A stretch of 64,000 nucleotides of DNA from Sphagnum compactum (taxonomy: Eukaryota > Bryophyta > Sphagnopsida > Sphagnales). Within the stretch, counting starts at the first letter, position 1, and the number at the start of each line of letters is the position of its first letter. The notes beneath the pieces were generated by a model. The model saw only the letters and a program-made list of their open reading frames with translations, searched no databases and was not told the DNA's origin. The stretch covers positions 6,882,001 through 6,946,000 of the forward strand of contig OZ234501.1 of assembly GCA_965153455.1 (NCBI GenBank). Direction: 5' to 3'. Position numbers and translations under genes: made by a program. Shown piece after piece: positions 12,507 through 25,013 of this stretch.

Positions 12507-12745
12507 TCTTATATATAAAGTGCCTTGTCCGTGCGTCCGTGCGTGCGTCGAGGTCCTGAAAGTCGAGGTCTTGTCCGTCCGTCGAGGTCCTGAAACCCAG
12601 ATCGGGACCCGCCTGTCCGTCTGGTCGAGGTCCTGAAACCCAGATCCCAAATTGTAAAAGTAAAATAACCACCCAAAAACCTGCCTGGCTCCTCTTTTCC
12701 GGGTTTTCGTGAAACCCGGCAGTTCTGTGCACGAAAACCCGGCAG
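12507..12745 (+). mobile_element. Helitron 5'-end-like sequence (fragment)
   Basis: It starts A|TCTTATATATAAAGTGCC followed by GTCCGTGCGTCCGTGCGTG. This resembles the start of the better-supported Helitron at 39054 (TCTTATATATAAAAGC followed by GTCTGTGTGTCCGTC). Inside are three repeats of CGAGGTCCTGAAA. A hairpin with arms CCGGGTTT/AAACCCGG lies near 12698-12719, but no CTRR terminus follows it, so the 3' end is not identified. Confidence 0.4.
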
Positions 12746-12749
12746 TTCT

Positions 12750-13120
12750 GTGATTATGTGGATGAAATATTATACGTTTTTAGTTCCGTCCAATGAGCTC
12801 AGAGTTCTGGATGGGTGGTTATGAGGATGAGATATCATGTATTTGTAGTTCCGTCCAATTAGGAGGAATGATTTGTGGATGAAATATTAAAGATTTTGTA
12901 GTTTTGTCCACTTAGAGTTTTGGATGGATTGATTATGTGGATGAAATATTTATGTATTCGTAAGTTCCGTCTAATGATAAGTTTTGCATGGTGATTTATT
13001 TGGATGAAATATCATGCATTTGTAATTCCGTCCAATTAGGAGTTCTGGATGGATGATTATGCAGGTGAAAATATTACGTATTTAGAGTTCCATCTAATTA
13101 GGAGTTCTGGATGGATGGAT
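12750..13120 (+). repeat. Degenerate ~60-base minisatellite, about six units
   Basis: Units share TTATGTGGATGAAATATTA, a variable ATGTATTTGTAG, GTTCCGTCCAATTAGG and GTTCTGGATGGAT. Six units can be followed, each 50-66 bases and diverged by substitutions and small indels. No coding role is seen. Confidence 0.8.
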
Positions 13121-14685
13121 TCTTCTTGTGAGTATGGGGTTCTTTGGGGTCTCCTTTGGACTCCCAGTTTTTTCCCAGTGCGTGTCGTGCCTTGCAGGCA
13201 CGGGTTACCACTAGTTATCCATAAACATGCAGCTTGTAACATGCACCTATGGCATCAGCTCCGATTGACGTTTTTCCTCCCAAATGAAAATAATTATGTA
13301 TGAATAGACAATCCCAAAGCAAAAGCATCTTCTTGCAGGCATGTGACCCCACATGCCTTCTCTAGGATTTAAGGTGTTGCTGAATGGATCAAATCTTCTT
13401 CTTGTACCAAGATTATTTTTTGCTTCCATCTATCGTCCTCACATTGTGGACCATAATGAACCAGCACACCTTGAGGAATGAATGGTAAGTAATCAGGAAC
13501 AGTTTTCTGTTGGGTTTCAGTTCCATAGCTAACCATGGTGGGTTTGCTGTGTTGGAATTATTTTTTACTTACTACTGTTAACCCACAGGCAAGTTGTTAA
13601 AAGGTAGGTAGTAAAAACAGCCCTTACCTCTGTATATACCATCTACTTATCTAATAGTTACTTATTTTTTTACCTATCTACCTATACATGAGACCTATTT
13701 CCTGCAGAATTGGTTATCAAGGTGAAACCAAACATTAACTCAGTTGAGGTTCATCCACAACTGAGTAATATCTGACACAATTTGTGTGTCACAGGAATCA
13801 GTGTATTTTTATTGAGTAAAATTTCGCCTTTTTTTTGACCTGAATTTGGGCTGGTAAATCAGAAAAGGTTTTTTAATTTGAAAAAAATATAAAAATTCGC
13901 AAATATCTCTTTAAAAATCTTTCAATGTGGCTGCCATGTAAACAACGGACATTTTTGTTTCGCCTCCCCACCGCCATGGGAAAACATCTATTCACATAAT
14001 CCGCAACTTATTTTAGGGCAGATCATTAGATCTTCACCCTAAGGACCGTCAATATCGAAACCCTAACCCCTCCTTCAAACGGGTTTTCGCTAAACCCTTC
14101 TTCCTCCCAAAACCCGTTTCGCTTGCCTTGTGTCCACTATTGAATGGTGGTTACGTCTAGACTTTAGAGTCTAGACTCCAATGTTGATGTGCAATGTGCA
14201 ATCTGCAACACTACAACTTGCAAGCTTCAAGCAACAATTGAGCAAAGTTTAGATGATGGGAGTGATCTTTCAACATGGCGCTGGTGAATCTTTAATAGAT
14301 GTAGACTCTAGAGTCGTTGCAAGCTTGTATGAGGCGTTGAACGTTAAGTGTTGTAACTTGTAAGGCGAAGCAATGTCACGACGAAGTGCCGATTCAAGCT
14401 TCAACAACAACAAATCATGATTGCCAATCAATAAACTTAAACATTGAGCTTAAAGTTAAGTTTGCTGTTTTTTAGAAATGCAATTAAAAAAATAAAATTG
14501 ATTTCAACAATCAATATTCCCAAATTCCATTTGAATGTTTGTTGTATGGTTCTATGTGCACTGTGTAATGACTTCTAAATTCCATTTGAATGTTTGTTGT
14601 ATGTTTATGTGTGTAGTGATTGTCGAATGTTAAATCCTAGCTTTGCAAGTTTCATCGTTGAAACCTACTTACACATTGATTACCT
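13121..14685. other. Spacer, no gene seen
   Basis: Mixed composition. A telo-box-like AAACCCTAACCCC occurs near 14060 but no reading frame follows it. Other ORFs are short and unrecognised. Confidence 0.5.
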
Positions 14686-14985
14686 AGTACTAGCGTCAAC
14701 TTGTGCATTGATTGTAAGCGTGGATTTACGCGTCGACTATCAAGGTCGACTTGCGCATCAACTATCAACGTTGACTTGCGCATTGACTATCAGTGTCAAC
14801 TTGCGCATTGACTACCAACGTTGACTTACAAGTTACACATCAACTACCAGCATTGACTACCAATGTCGATTACTGGCATCGACTACCGATGTTGATTATC
14901 GACATCGATTACCGGCATCGACTACCAGCATTGACTTACAAGCATTAACTTCTAACGTTGACACTTACATCAACTAACAATGTTG
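14686..14985 (+). repeat. Minisatellite of GCATTGACTACCAACG-type units
   Basis: Units of about 15 bases, alternating in ~30-base pairs, have the consensus (C/T)GC(A/G)TTGACTA(C/T)CAACGTTGACTT and run for about 300 bases with decreasing similarity to the right. An ORF ending at 14824 is only the translation of this repeat. Confidence 0.75.
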
Positions 14986-16406
14986 ACGATTTGTGCACTC
15001 ACATTCCACATCTCATGAAGAGCGATTTGTAGTTGTTGTAGCCCTTGTCATGACTTGTAGCCCTTGGATTTTTGCAATTTATCATTGAAGTAATCAAAGC
15101 CCCTGGATTCCCAAATTTTTATTGTGCACTCAAGTCTCAAGTTGTTCAACGATAATTTTTTTTGTTTGAATTCATTTTCAATTATCTTTGTTTAGGATGC
15201 TTAAAACTCGAGAGTTAGAAATTAAAACTCACTGCTCACAAATCAAGGTTCACAATGTTCAAGGGCTCACAATGTGTGTGGTTTCTATAATGTGTAGAAC
15301 CACAATTGAAATTCAATTCACACCACCAAGGTCTGATTCCAACAATAATGAGTCGTGACTTGATTCCTAAGCCATTCTTCACTTACCAAAGTTACACGTA
15401 TTAATAGGTAGTTTAATAGGATTTCTTGTGTGAACATTTGAGCATTAAGGTATAGGTATACATGGCAGTGGGCATTAGTAGCACTATAGCTATGAACTTT
15501 TGAGCATTAAGGTTGCAAATATACATGGTAATGGGCAGTGGGCACTAGTAGTAGTGAACCATTAGTTGTGAATCATGACCTAAGACCTTTAAGGTTTGGT
15601 TCAATTTTTTTGTGTGAAGTTGCAAGTAATGGGACAAATAGTGCAACCATTTTTTTGTTTGAAATGCTATAGAGTTACAGACAATAGTGACTTGCATTAC
15701 CATGTACATTCAGGTTTCTTATTACAGATCTACTTGAGGTGAATTGTTTTTGGTAAATTTCTAAAGTTTTCATTTTTGGGTTCGTTTTGTTGTTTGAAAT
15801 TTGTTATTTTTTTTAGGCTTCAACCATGCCTCCAAAATTACAAGTTCCAAATAATTTCAAATTTAAGTATTTTTTTGGTGATCAAGTTCCAAAACAACCT
15901 TGGCACTTAATGAGTTTATTTATTTTGATGTACCTGAATCCAATCACATGGGTGAATAAAGAAGGCAATTGCAAAACCCTGAATTGACAACTATTTGGCC
16001 TTAGAATTGCAACATGAAAACCCTAATTACCCCATTATTGTTGAGGATGTACATGTTTCTAATCCCAAAAGATGAAAAAAAATTATGGGGTGAAAACATG
16101 ATCAAATATATAACAAAAGTAATTATGAGTAATTACAATCATATTTTTACACATAAATGCAAAGAAGTAAAGTTGAACATTTTCAATTATTATCAAACCA
16201 TCATGGTGCACAATATTGAGTTTATAGTGTGTTGTATACAAAGTTTGGAAAACTTTAATGTACTAAAAGTAGGTCAAAAGTATTTTTGAAATTGATTAGT
16301 GGAATTGTGTTAAAAAATACTTTTACATTAAAAGACTGATATATTTTATTTTACCTTGGAAATTGAAAGTGCATAAGTAAATTTTAGATGGCCATTAACC
16401 AAGAAA
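14986..16406. other. Spacer, no gene recognised
   Basis: AT-rich sequence. An ATG at 15826 opens a frame of about 50 codons (MPPKLQVPNNF...) and another ORF runs 16014-16289. Neither matches a family I know. Confidence 0.45.
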
Positions 16407-16983
16407 GGGCAAGTCCACAATATAATGAGCCACACCCAACTATTTTGTTCCTTTCAAAAGGACAAGGACTTGAAATTGGAAATTGAGATGACATGCAACC
16501 ATTACACAAAATTTATGGTTTAATCACATATTTGACTTGTACAATATATTTTTATAATTTCTTTGAATTTTACAACTTATCTTATATTTATCCAAGAATT
16601 ATTGGAAAGAAAATTGTAGATTCTGAATTTATAATTTATTTATATGTCAATTCCATTGATGATTCGAAACCATTTAAAGTCTAATAATTATTCAATCTAC
16701 ATGAATATGAAAATTTTCCAAAAAATTTTAACTAATTTTGATCATTTGCATGTGATTTACTCAATACCTCAGGATTGGTTACAAGTGTTTAATTAGTCAT
16801 TTTTGACCCTCAAATGTTGATATAATTGACTCATATTTTTATATGTCATTCTTGAATGTATATTACATCACACTATGTAAATTATATGAAATTTTTTTGA
16901 TCCTAAGTGAAGTTAAAAATTGACAAGTGTGTTATTTAGGATTGGTTACACTTGTAGTGGCTCATTATATTCCAAACTTACCC
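16407..16983. mobile_element. Non-autonomous TIR element (about 577 bases)
   Basis: The left end GGGCAAGTCCACAATATAAT continues GAGCCAC. The right end, read on the minus strand, is GGGTAAGTTTGGAATATAAT continuing GAGCCAC. The two agree at 22 of 27 positions, including a perfect inner 15 bases. AAA flanks both ends (AAGAAA|GGG and CCC|AAAAG), compatible with a short target duplication. The interior is AT-rich and has no transposase, although short ORFs occur. The two inner copies of AGGATTGGTTACA also repeat. Confidence 0.65.
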
Positions 16984-17990
16984 AAAAGTTAAAAAAATCA
17001 ATATTTCATCTACTTGAAGCCTACTTTGTTTCTTTGGGCAACCCAAGAAATTAAAAAAATTATACTTGCAATTTTTAGAAATCTACTTAAATCTACTTTA
17101 AACATGTGCTTCTTCAATATTAGGTCCATTCATGATTGGGGTACACTAAAAAAGGACTACAAAAGACAAATTTGGATTTTTGTTTATCTTACATTATCAT
17201 AATTGTAGTGGATTGTTGTATACCAATAAATAAAATGATGTTTTTTTAAATTAATAAAAATATTTTAAAATAATTTGGATACCATGTTAATGTCATTTTG
17301 AGTCCTCTAAATTAAAGGAGTCAAATGTCTAAAATATATTTTTAAAAAAATAATCAAAAGGAAGGCATAAAATCATACAATTGATTTCAAATTGTAAATA
17401 CATTGGATAAACTTGATGGAAAACCAAATCATTCAAAAATTTCAAAGTCTTGAAATTTTGAAAGAAAAGGCTACAAGGCAAAGGACTTATTTTTTAAACC
17501 ATTTGATAAAACAATTATGTTCAATGGGTTCAAAATGTCTAGTTTTAAATGTAGGGCACATGTCTAGGAAATACACATGCCAAAAAACATGTTCGGTTGT
17601 CAATTGAAACTCATTTTGGGATTTTCTAGGATTTTCTACATTTCTAGCATTAAACTAAAATATTCATACACAATTATGTATGATTGTGAAAAATCACCAA
17701 CATGAATTATCTTATATTGGACTATTCAAATTTTTTCACTTAAGTTTGTTCGATGTAAATGTTATTTGTAAAAAGTAGCTCTAAAAATTCCTTAAGTCTT
17801 TTTTTCCTTTTTTGGTACCCCAACAGTGAATGGACCCTATCATTGACATAAATTGAAATAATATGTTCATATTGATCATTATATTAAATAATATTTTAAA
17901 ATTAGATATGTTAAGGCATGATTTATGGCCACTTTACATTTTTCTTGACAAGAATCACAAAATGTATACTTGATCATGCTTTCACCCTTT
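16984..17990. other. AT-rich spacer, no gene seen
   Basis: Only short ORFs, matching no family. Confidence 0.5.
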
Positions 17991-20170
17991 GATACTTATG
18001 TGAATCGCAAGTTTCAAGATGTTTGGGCTTTGAAAATGCCACGAGCAAGCCCATTTTCAATGAAGTTGGACTAGTTACTTATGTGAAATGTCATGTTTGT
18101 TTTAAAATTGAAAAGAAGGACAAGGGTTTGGTGGATAAATGGGATTCCATTAAGAAGCATGCAGGTAAAAGGAAAGTTCCTAATGGTAAGTGGTTTATGG
18201 ATCCAAAATGTGGGCATGCAAAAAATGAAAGTGCTTATGTTCAACTATCAACAACAACTGTCCTCCAACAACTTGATTTTGGTCAAGCAACGGAAGATAA
18301 AAGGAAACTTGTTCAATTTGCTTCTATTTTCAGTCTTTTGAATAAATGTAAACCAATGACGGATTATGAATATTTCAAGCCTTTGTTTGAGTTCTTGAAG
18401 CTTCGATGTATTCCAAAAAAACATTGGATTGATGGGGCTAGTTGGAAAATGGTAGAACATAGAGAAAATGAAGTGAAAAAAACCACTAAAACTGCTATTA
18501 AAAATGCCAAGTTTGTATCCCTGATGTGATGAGGTTACTTCTATTGATAATGCAAGTTGGGCAAGTGTGCATGGTTATATTGTTCAAGATTGGTGTCGCA
18601 TACCCTTGTTGAATGTGAAACATGTGCTTTCTTGATCCAAAGCTGATAGTCTAACTTTGTTGATCATGAATTTTTTGATGACACAAGGGGGTTTGTAGGA
18701 AGAAGACCTTGCTTCAAAGCTGGTCTTCTTTGTTGCTAATGGGTCAATACCTTCCAAGGCATTAAATCTGGAATTACAGTTCAAATCCAATGGCAGTATG
18801 CTCCATTTGTCACTTGTGTACATTGTATGGCTCATTGAACTAACTTGGTGATACAAACCTTTTCACACTTACCTTTGGTATCTTGCATTGAAGCACTTTT
18901 GCAATGTTTGTATGCTTATTTCAACCGTAGCCCCAAAAGACACTTGGAGTTTACCAAATTGGTAAAGATCATGGAAACTAAGGGCAACAAAATATTATGG
19001 AACATCAAAACCAGGTGGATATCCATGATTAGCCTTGTCAAGTGTGTGTTGTCTGAATATCGCACCCTCCTCATGAAGATGGCATTAGATGCACCCACCA
19101 TAGCCTTTGCCAAGTCTAATCTGTGTTTGCTGACTGATGTAAAGTCATTGTTGGGTTTCAATGCCATTCTGCCACTATTGGAAGCAATCCATTCATTGAT
19201 CAAATTTTCCCAACGATGTGATGTGTTTGTGTGTGATTTCATAACAACAATGAAAATTTGTGAAGGGGATGTATATCAGATGTATTGTGACAACTAGTCT
19301 TATTTCCAAGGTGATGTGTTCAGAAATTTCCATTCCCTTATCAATTCTGCTCATGAGAACATAAGTCTTTGGTGGTTCACAAATCTAAATACAAGAACAC
19401 ATCACCTAGCTTTTGAATTTACTTAGCAACATGTTTGGGCCACATATGTAGATTAGACTGGGGCATCTAGTCTTGTGACAAGACATGTGTATGAAGAGGT
19501 TGTGGCATCTGTGAAACAACAATGTCCAAAAATTACCAATCAACTTATTACAAAATTACAATTTTGATTCCTAGACTAAGATTTGATGGATGCATTTGGG
19601 GTTGTATACCCCCAATAGTAGTTGCAACCAAAACTTGAAGTCAAGTTTGCTACTCACTTAACAATCTTCAAGGCTGCCCTTTGCCAACCTAAGAAGGTCG
19701 GGCTTAGTGAGGTATGGATTTTAGGACTGTTTTCAGCCATTGCCCTTGATTTGCAAAGATCTTTGTTTGTCCTTACCATGAAGAATAATGTTAAATTGGC
19801 AATGTAGAAACCATATGATATCAACCCGTTTAGCAAACTATGGAAAACCTTTTTTTCATCTCGAATTCTTAAACAAATAATTCCTAAGTACATTAGGTTG
19901 GTTGAACTTGTGGTGCAAGTGATTGGTTCAATAAAGGATGAACAATTTTTTTTACACTCACCTTGATGAAAACTAAATTAAGGAATCAATCGATAAAACA
20001 TTTGGAACTAGTCATTTGAATGTTCAGTCAGAAGTTTTTCACCATGCAAAACTTCCCTTTTGGAACAGCAATTCAAAATTAGAAAGAAAGTAGAATTCAA
20101 TATGGTGTTGAAGCTTGAAAATGAATGTGAATTCTACAACTGCCTTTTTTTTCCCCATGATCCATGTTAT
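17991..20170 (+). pseudogene. hAT-like transposase (KIAA1586-like / DUF4371 type), decayed
   Basis: An N-terminal open segment at 18023-18529 has a Cys-x2-Cys region (VKCHVCFKIEKKDKGLVDKW followed by DSIKKHAGKRK), the zinc-finger entry block of KIAA1586-like hAT transposases. After stops near 18530-18650, a frame carries NTFQGIKSGITVQIQ and then a HCMAH-stop-TNLVIQTFSHLPLV block near 18700-18870, matching the G-x-x-x-F-Q-G and HC-x-A-HRTNL blocks. The segment 18845-19297 holds YAYFNRSPKRHLEFTKL, KTRWISMISLVKCVLSEY and LPLLEAIHSLIKFSQRCDVF. A further piece at 19622-19890 may be the C-terminal part. The gene is broken by many stops and is a relic. Terminal repeats were not identified. Confidence 0.8.
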
Positions 20171-21260
20171 TTTGAATATGATTGTTTTTGAAGCTTCAAT
20201 CAAGTTCTAGCCTCCATTTGGGCCTTAAAAAAACATGAATTGACACTTATTTTTGCATTGAAGATTTAGGACCTAACATTTTTTTTTGTGTGGGTTAAGT
20301 TTATGCTGCAATGTGTAGGGCCTCTATGGGTTAAGGTTTGATTCCCCCATATAGTTTTGTCGCAAAAAATTGGAAATAAAGATTTATTATTGGCAAAAAA
20401 CTTGAAAAACTTTGAAAGCTTATAGCCCCAAAACTTACTTATAAAACTCTTTTGTAGCAAATCATATCTAAACAAAAATTTCCCTTAATCGTTGAAAACT
20501 ACATACCTCTTTACCATATAGTTGGGCAATTTGACACATAATATGCCCATGTGGCAATTACAGCTCAAAAAGGGGCTAACATGTAACCAACTTAGCCAAA
20601 TTCAAATAGTGAAAAAAAAAAAAAAACCATTGATAGGAGTAAATAAAAACCCTCCAAAATACCTTACTTTCTTACATCTTAATGCACACATGCCGTCGAT
20701 CAAACTTATGGCATGAAAACACCTATGGTGTTAGTTCCAATGTTGAGCTAACATTACTAGTACTTTTTAACTGGCTAGTAAAAAAATACCCAATTTGAAC
20801 AAGTGTCAAAAAGACCACTATGTTATTTTGGACAAGTTGATTTTGACAGGTCCACTTTGATGGGGTGGGTTTTTTTACTAACAGAGTATGGACCATTTGA
20901 CTAGTTGTTTTGACGAATCAAATTTCTACCCATATGAAAAAAATTGTGGCGGTGGGTTAGATAGGTTGTAAAAAGGCAGGCAAGTAAGTAGGTAGGTGGT
21001 CACCTACCCTATCCTACTTGACGTATCTTAACTTAATTTAGTATATCCTACTTAGCCTACCCTACCTACCTTAGCCTCTTAAGCATGTGCATAGGTTATA
21101 ATGTCAATTGAACCTTTGACCTCCCTAATGATAAACAAAGCTTTTAACCAATGGACCACACCATCAAAAGGTGTTCAACTTTTGTCAATTTTTTTATTTC
21201 ACATGTTTATTTCGACATCTACTATAAGACTATGAGGTATGAAAGTAAGTAGGTTATAGG
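20171..21260. other. Spacer with repeated TTTGACTA words
   Basis: From about 20750 the sequence repeats short words such as TTTTGAC, ACTAG and GGTCCA in several contexts. This resembles a very diverged tandem or palindromic repeat that continues after the TAGG array to about 21660. No gene is seen. Confidence 0.4.
21103..21164 (-). repeat. Possible tRNA-derived SINE head, minus strand
   Basis: Read on the minus strand it carries TGGTCCATTGG as an A-box-like block and AGGTCAAAGGTTCAATTG as a B-box-like block. The second part closely resembles the plus-strand copy at 931-993. Weak call. Confidence 0.3.
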
Positions 21261-21261
21261 A

Positions 21262-21360
21262 CATAGGTGGGTGGGTGGGTAGGTAGGTAGGTAGGTAGGT
21301 AGGTAGGTAATACATCTAGGTAGGTGGTGGGTTGGTAGATAGGTAGGTAGGTTGTAAGAT
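21262..21360 (+). repeat. (TAGG)n / (GGTA)n microsatellite
   Basis: GGTGGGTGGGTAGGTAGG continues as perfect GGTA units to about 21309, then becomes interrupted. Related TAGG and complementary CCTA words occur upstream at 20980-21075. Confidence 0.85.
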
Positions 21361-24300
21361 TATACATGGGAGGTAAGAGGTAGGTTACTAAGCATAAGAT
21401 GTCCTATTTGACTAAAGAACATTGGTCATTTTGACTAATGATGTCTATTTCTTATATTCAATTTGACTAGATGTCCCATTTGATTAAAACCCATTGGCCA
21501 TTTTGACTAGGGTTGTTTAATTTGATTAGATGTATTGGTCAAATAAGTCACTCTAGTCAACTTGATTGGTAAAAAAAAACATGTTTTGGGCCTCTAGTCA
21601 AAATAGACATGTCCATTAGTAAAAAAGGACCAGTTAGTTAACTTGAACCGTTTGAAAAACCATGTTTTGTAATAGTGTCATGTTAAAGATTTTAAATTTA
21701 GTCATGAGTTCACATTTAAAATGTTCACCAACATTAAATTTTGAATGGTATATTACATGACATTGATGATGTTAAGATGATGTTAGTAGGCATTGTTAAT
21801 TAACATTAATTCTTTGAAAAAATTAGATTTCAAAATTTAACATTGGTGTTAATTAAAGTCTCACAAAAATGACAAATTAATTCTATGTTTACCATGCATC
21901 CTTTTCTACTCTCATTATTTTTCTCTCTTTCAAAAAAGAAAAAAAAACACCAAAAATTTATTTTTATAAATGTGAACTATATAGCAAAATCCGAAATGAT
22001 TATTCAATGTTAGTTATTAATTAACATCATGTGTGCACATGTTAAAATAATGTTTAAGAGATCATAGTAACTTGCAATGTTAGAAATTGTGGTATTGTCA
22101 TTTGTGACTCTTTGTTAATGTTAATGTATTGTTAGTTGCAAGCCTTTTAGGTGGTTACACTAATTTAATAGCTCATATATTTCCCAATTCCCATCTATTC
22201 CCTCCTAACCAAAATCAAACCTTTTCCATAAGTACTATTATCTTCATTAAACTTTTTCAAATCCCTTTAGCCCTCCATAACACCTTTCTGAACGGGTTCT
22301 TGCACATGCAAAAATGACTAGCAATAGGTGTTGTTACATGTAACACTAATATCTTATTGCAATCATAGCAACAACAACAACTACCATAGTACCTTTACCA
22401 TTTCGGCATAAATTAAATTATTTATTGTTTGTGCCAAAATTTTAATATCAAAAGTTCAACTATCAGGTTTTGAATCATGGACCTTCCATGTAAGAGTGAT
22501 TTAAGACTAAGGTAGTCTAAACACGCTAGACTATTCCATAACATTGACAAAACCTTGTTTATAATTCTATATAACCATTACTTGCCAAAAATTTAAAAAT
22601 TTAAAAACCAAGTGTCAAAGTTAAGATTTCAAATTTAATTAATTATTTGGCAATTTGTTGCCAAAATTGTAAAGGTACTATGATATCTAAATCCCATTAA
22701 TCTTGAGCACTAAGTTAACATGCACTAAGTGGGCCCCCCTTTTGGGTTTACTTTGGGTGTTTGGGCCTTATAATTGTGACTTTCACATAACTAAAGTTGT
22801 TTAATATTATTTTTAAAAATGTAGCCATTTAAATTCAAAGAATCATGGATATATTTTGACATACATTGGTATAACATAATTTGTTTACCATTTCATATTG
22901 CACTAGGCTAGGGCTTGTTTTTTTAATTAAAAAAAACTCAAAAAAAAGTAGACTTACACGATATCAATTTCCTTGTTAAAGTTATACTGTCAATTACCAA
23001 TTACTGGGTTTTTTTTGTTAGTGATACCCACCTATTATGCATAAAGATTGATTTTCAAATACCCACCTTTGGAATCACATGGTATATATGGTACATAGCA
23101 CATGTATGTTTTAAGGTTAGACAAAAAAAATTTGGCAATGGCTATTTTTTAAAAAAAAAACTTCTAGCCCATTTGATTATTGCCCCATGGTAATGGACAT
23201 GCATGTGTAAATTTTGGGTGCACCCATCCAATTGATGGGTTGTTTTGAAGTCTACCCATCTATTTGTTGGGTTTCATCTCAAAATATGAATGTTGGGTAA
23301 TTGATTTAATCATGTCTCTATATCATTTTATTTGGGCTCCACGCTGCTTTGCACTACCAGTGACAATGATTAAAATTAATTTGATGTTATTTTGAACACT
23401 TCAATAAGGCTTTGATGAAGATTTAATAACAAAAATCATAATGAAAATAATTTATAATTGATTAATTTGTTTGCATTGTTGTTGCTTTATTTGTTATAAA
23501 AATTCATTATTGCCCTAAGATAGTAGACATGCATGTATGATTTCAGGTTTTACCAAGCATGTATGGGGGCAAACACAACTAGTTTCATAAATGTGTTTGA
23601 AATATTGTAGTACCTTTTCAGGTTTGGCATTCCAGTGTCAAATTTTTATTTTTATTTTTGAAATTCAATTTGATAATTAAAGAAGTTTATGGAATTTCAG
23701 CTTTAATTATAGGCAGGTTCTTTGGACTCCAACCAGTTAACAAAATGAGACGTTACATAACATTCCTTCTACAAAAATGGGGAGGGATAAATTGTAGGGA
23801 AGAAATTTTTTGTCAATTATTGCTACTCTACAATGGTGGATGACTTGAAGCAAGGTGAACTTAGCCTCAAGCTTTGCCTCTTTTGTTATTCCCCTTCATC
23901 AAGACCCTCTTCTTAAACAATCATCTTATTTATGTAAAAGACATCCCATTTACAACCCTAATCACTGTGAAATTCAGGAAAAAAAAAACTAGATAATACA
24001 ATTTCAATGTCACAAATAAAATTGGCACACTTCCCATAATTTGGATGTTCAAGGTAATAATTTCCTTAAATTTGACATTTCAAACAAATAATTTCTAAAA
24101 AACTCGACACTTCTAAATATAATTTTAATAAGTATACATGAAATGAAAGAAATTGAACATAGGAAGCCTAACAAGTAATTGCCTACATTGTTGCCAACAC
24201 CGAAGCTTTCAGAGCTAGTGTACTTAACACTATAGCATCTCCTCAAAAAGCACAAAGAGTTAGTAGTGTAGAAAGGCTACACAATGGTGTCCTTTTTAGA

Positions 24301-25013
24301 TCATTGCGCTGAATCAACATTATCAATATGAACTCCCCAATCTTTTGTTTTCAATTTCAACTAACCACAAAGTCACACAACCAAAGCACAACAGCAATTG
24401 ACAAAAAAATCTTGATACTTTGATCATACCCATATATATCTACTCATGAAGCAACTAAAGCACAAATTACATATCCAAAGTCCTGGATCAACAAGTGACA
24501 AAAGTCTTGATTCTTTGATTATAACTGTATACCAAAGGCAGCTATTGTGAATGGGGTTGGACAATGATTTCATCATTGCAGTGCATCCCAGGAGTTGTAA
24601 ACATGGGCACATTGCTCAGTGATGTGCAAGGTTCCACACACATATAAATAGGTTCCATGAATGCCCATATAAGCCCATCAAAGCAAACTCAAGACAATTC
24701 GTCTTCACTAGAACAATCTTATTTAGGCAAATTAAACAACCCACATATTCAAATGTCATGCCCAACACATACAAGCATTTGAGCACCAAATGTCTGATTG
24801 AACATCCTGGTCATAGCTTCATGAGTGGTATTGTGGATTTTGATACAATACCAAAACTGTCTACTATATCTTAAAGAGTCTTTATATGCATGATTACTTT
24901 TGCATTTGAGCACAGCCCACCTTTGCTCATGGCCATGTCCTTCATTTGCTGGACTGACTTGAAATTGTTTTGAACTCACTAGGCACTGTCCACAGCAATG
25001 AACTCTGAAGAAT
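21361..25013. other. AT-rich spacer; right part is 3' flank of the DUF1475 gene
   Basis: No recognisable gene. The ORFs at 24049-24255, 24424-24612 and 24749-24979 (minus) match nothing I know. The last kilobase is less AT-rich and may include 3' untranslated sequence of the neighbouring minus-strand gene. Confidence 0.45.

Noticed and set aside
18640-18870. A separate gene on the minus strand (90-codon ORF)
   Set aside because: The plus strand here carries hAT transposase blocks in shifted frames, so the minus ORF is a shadow.
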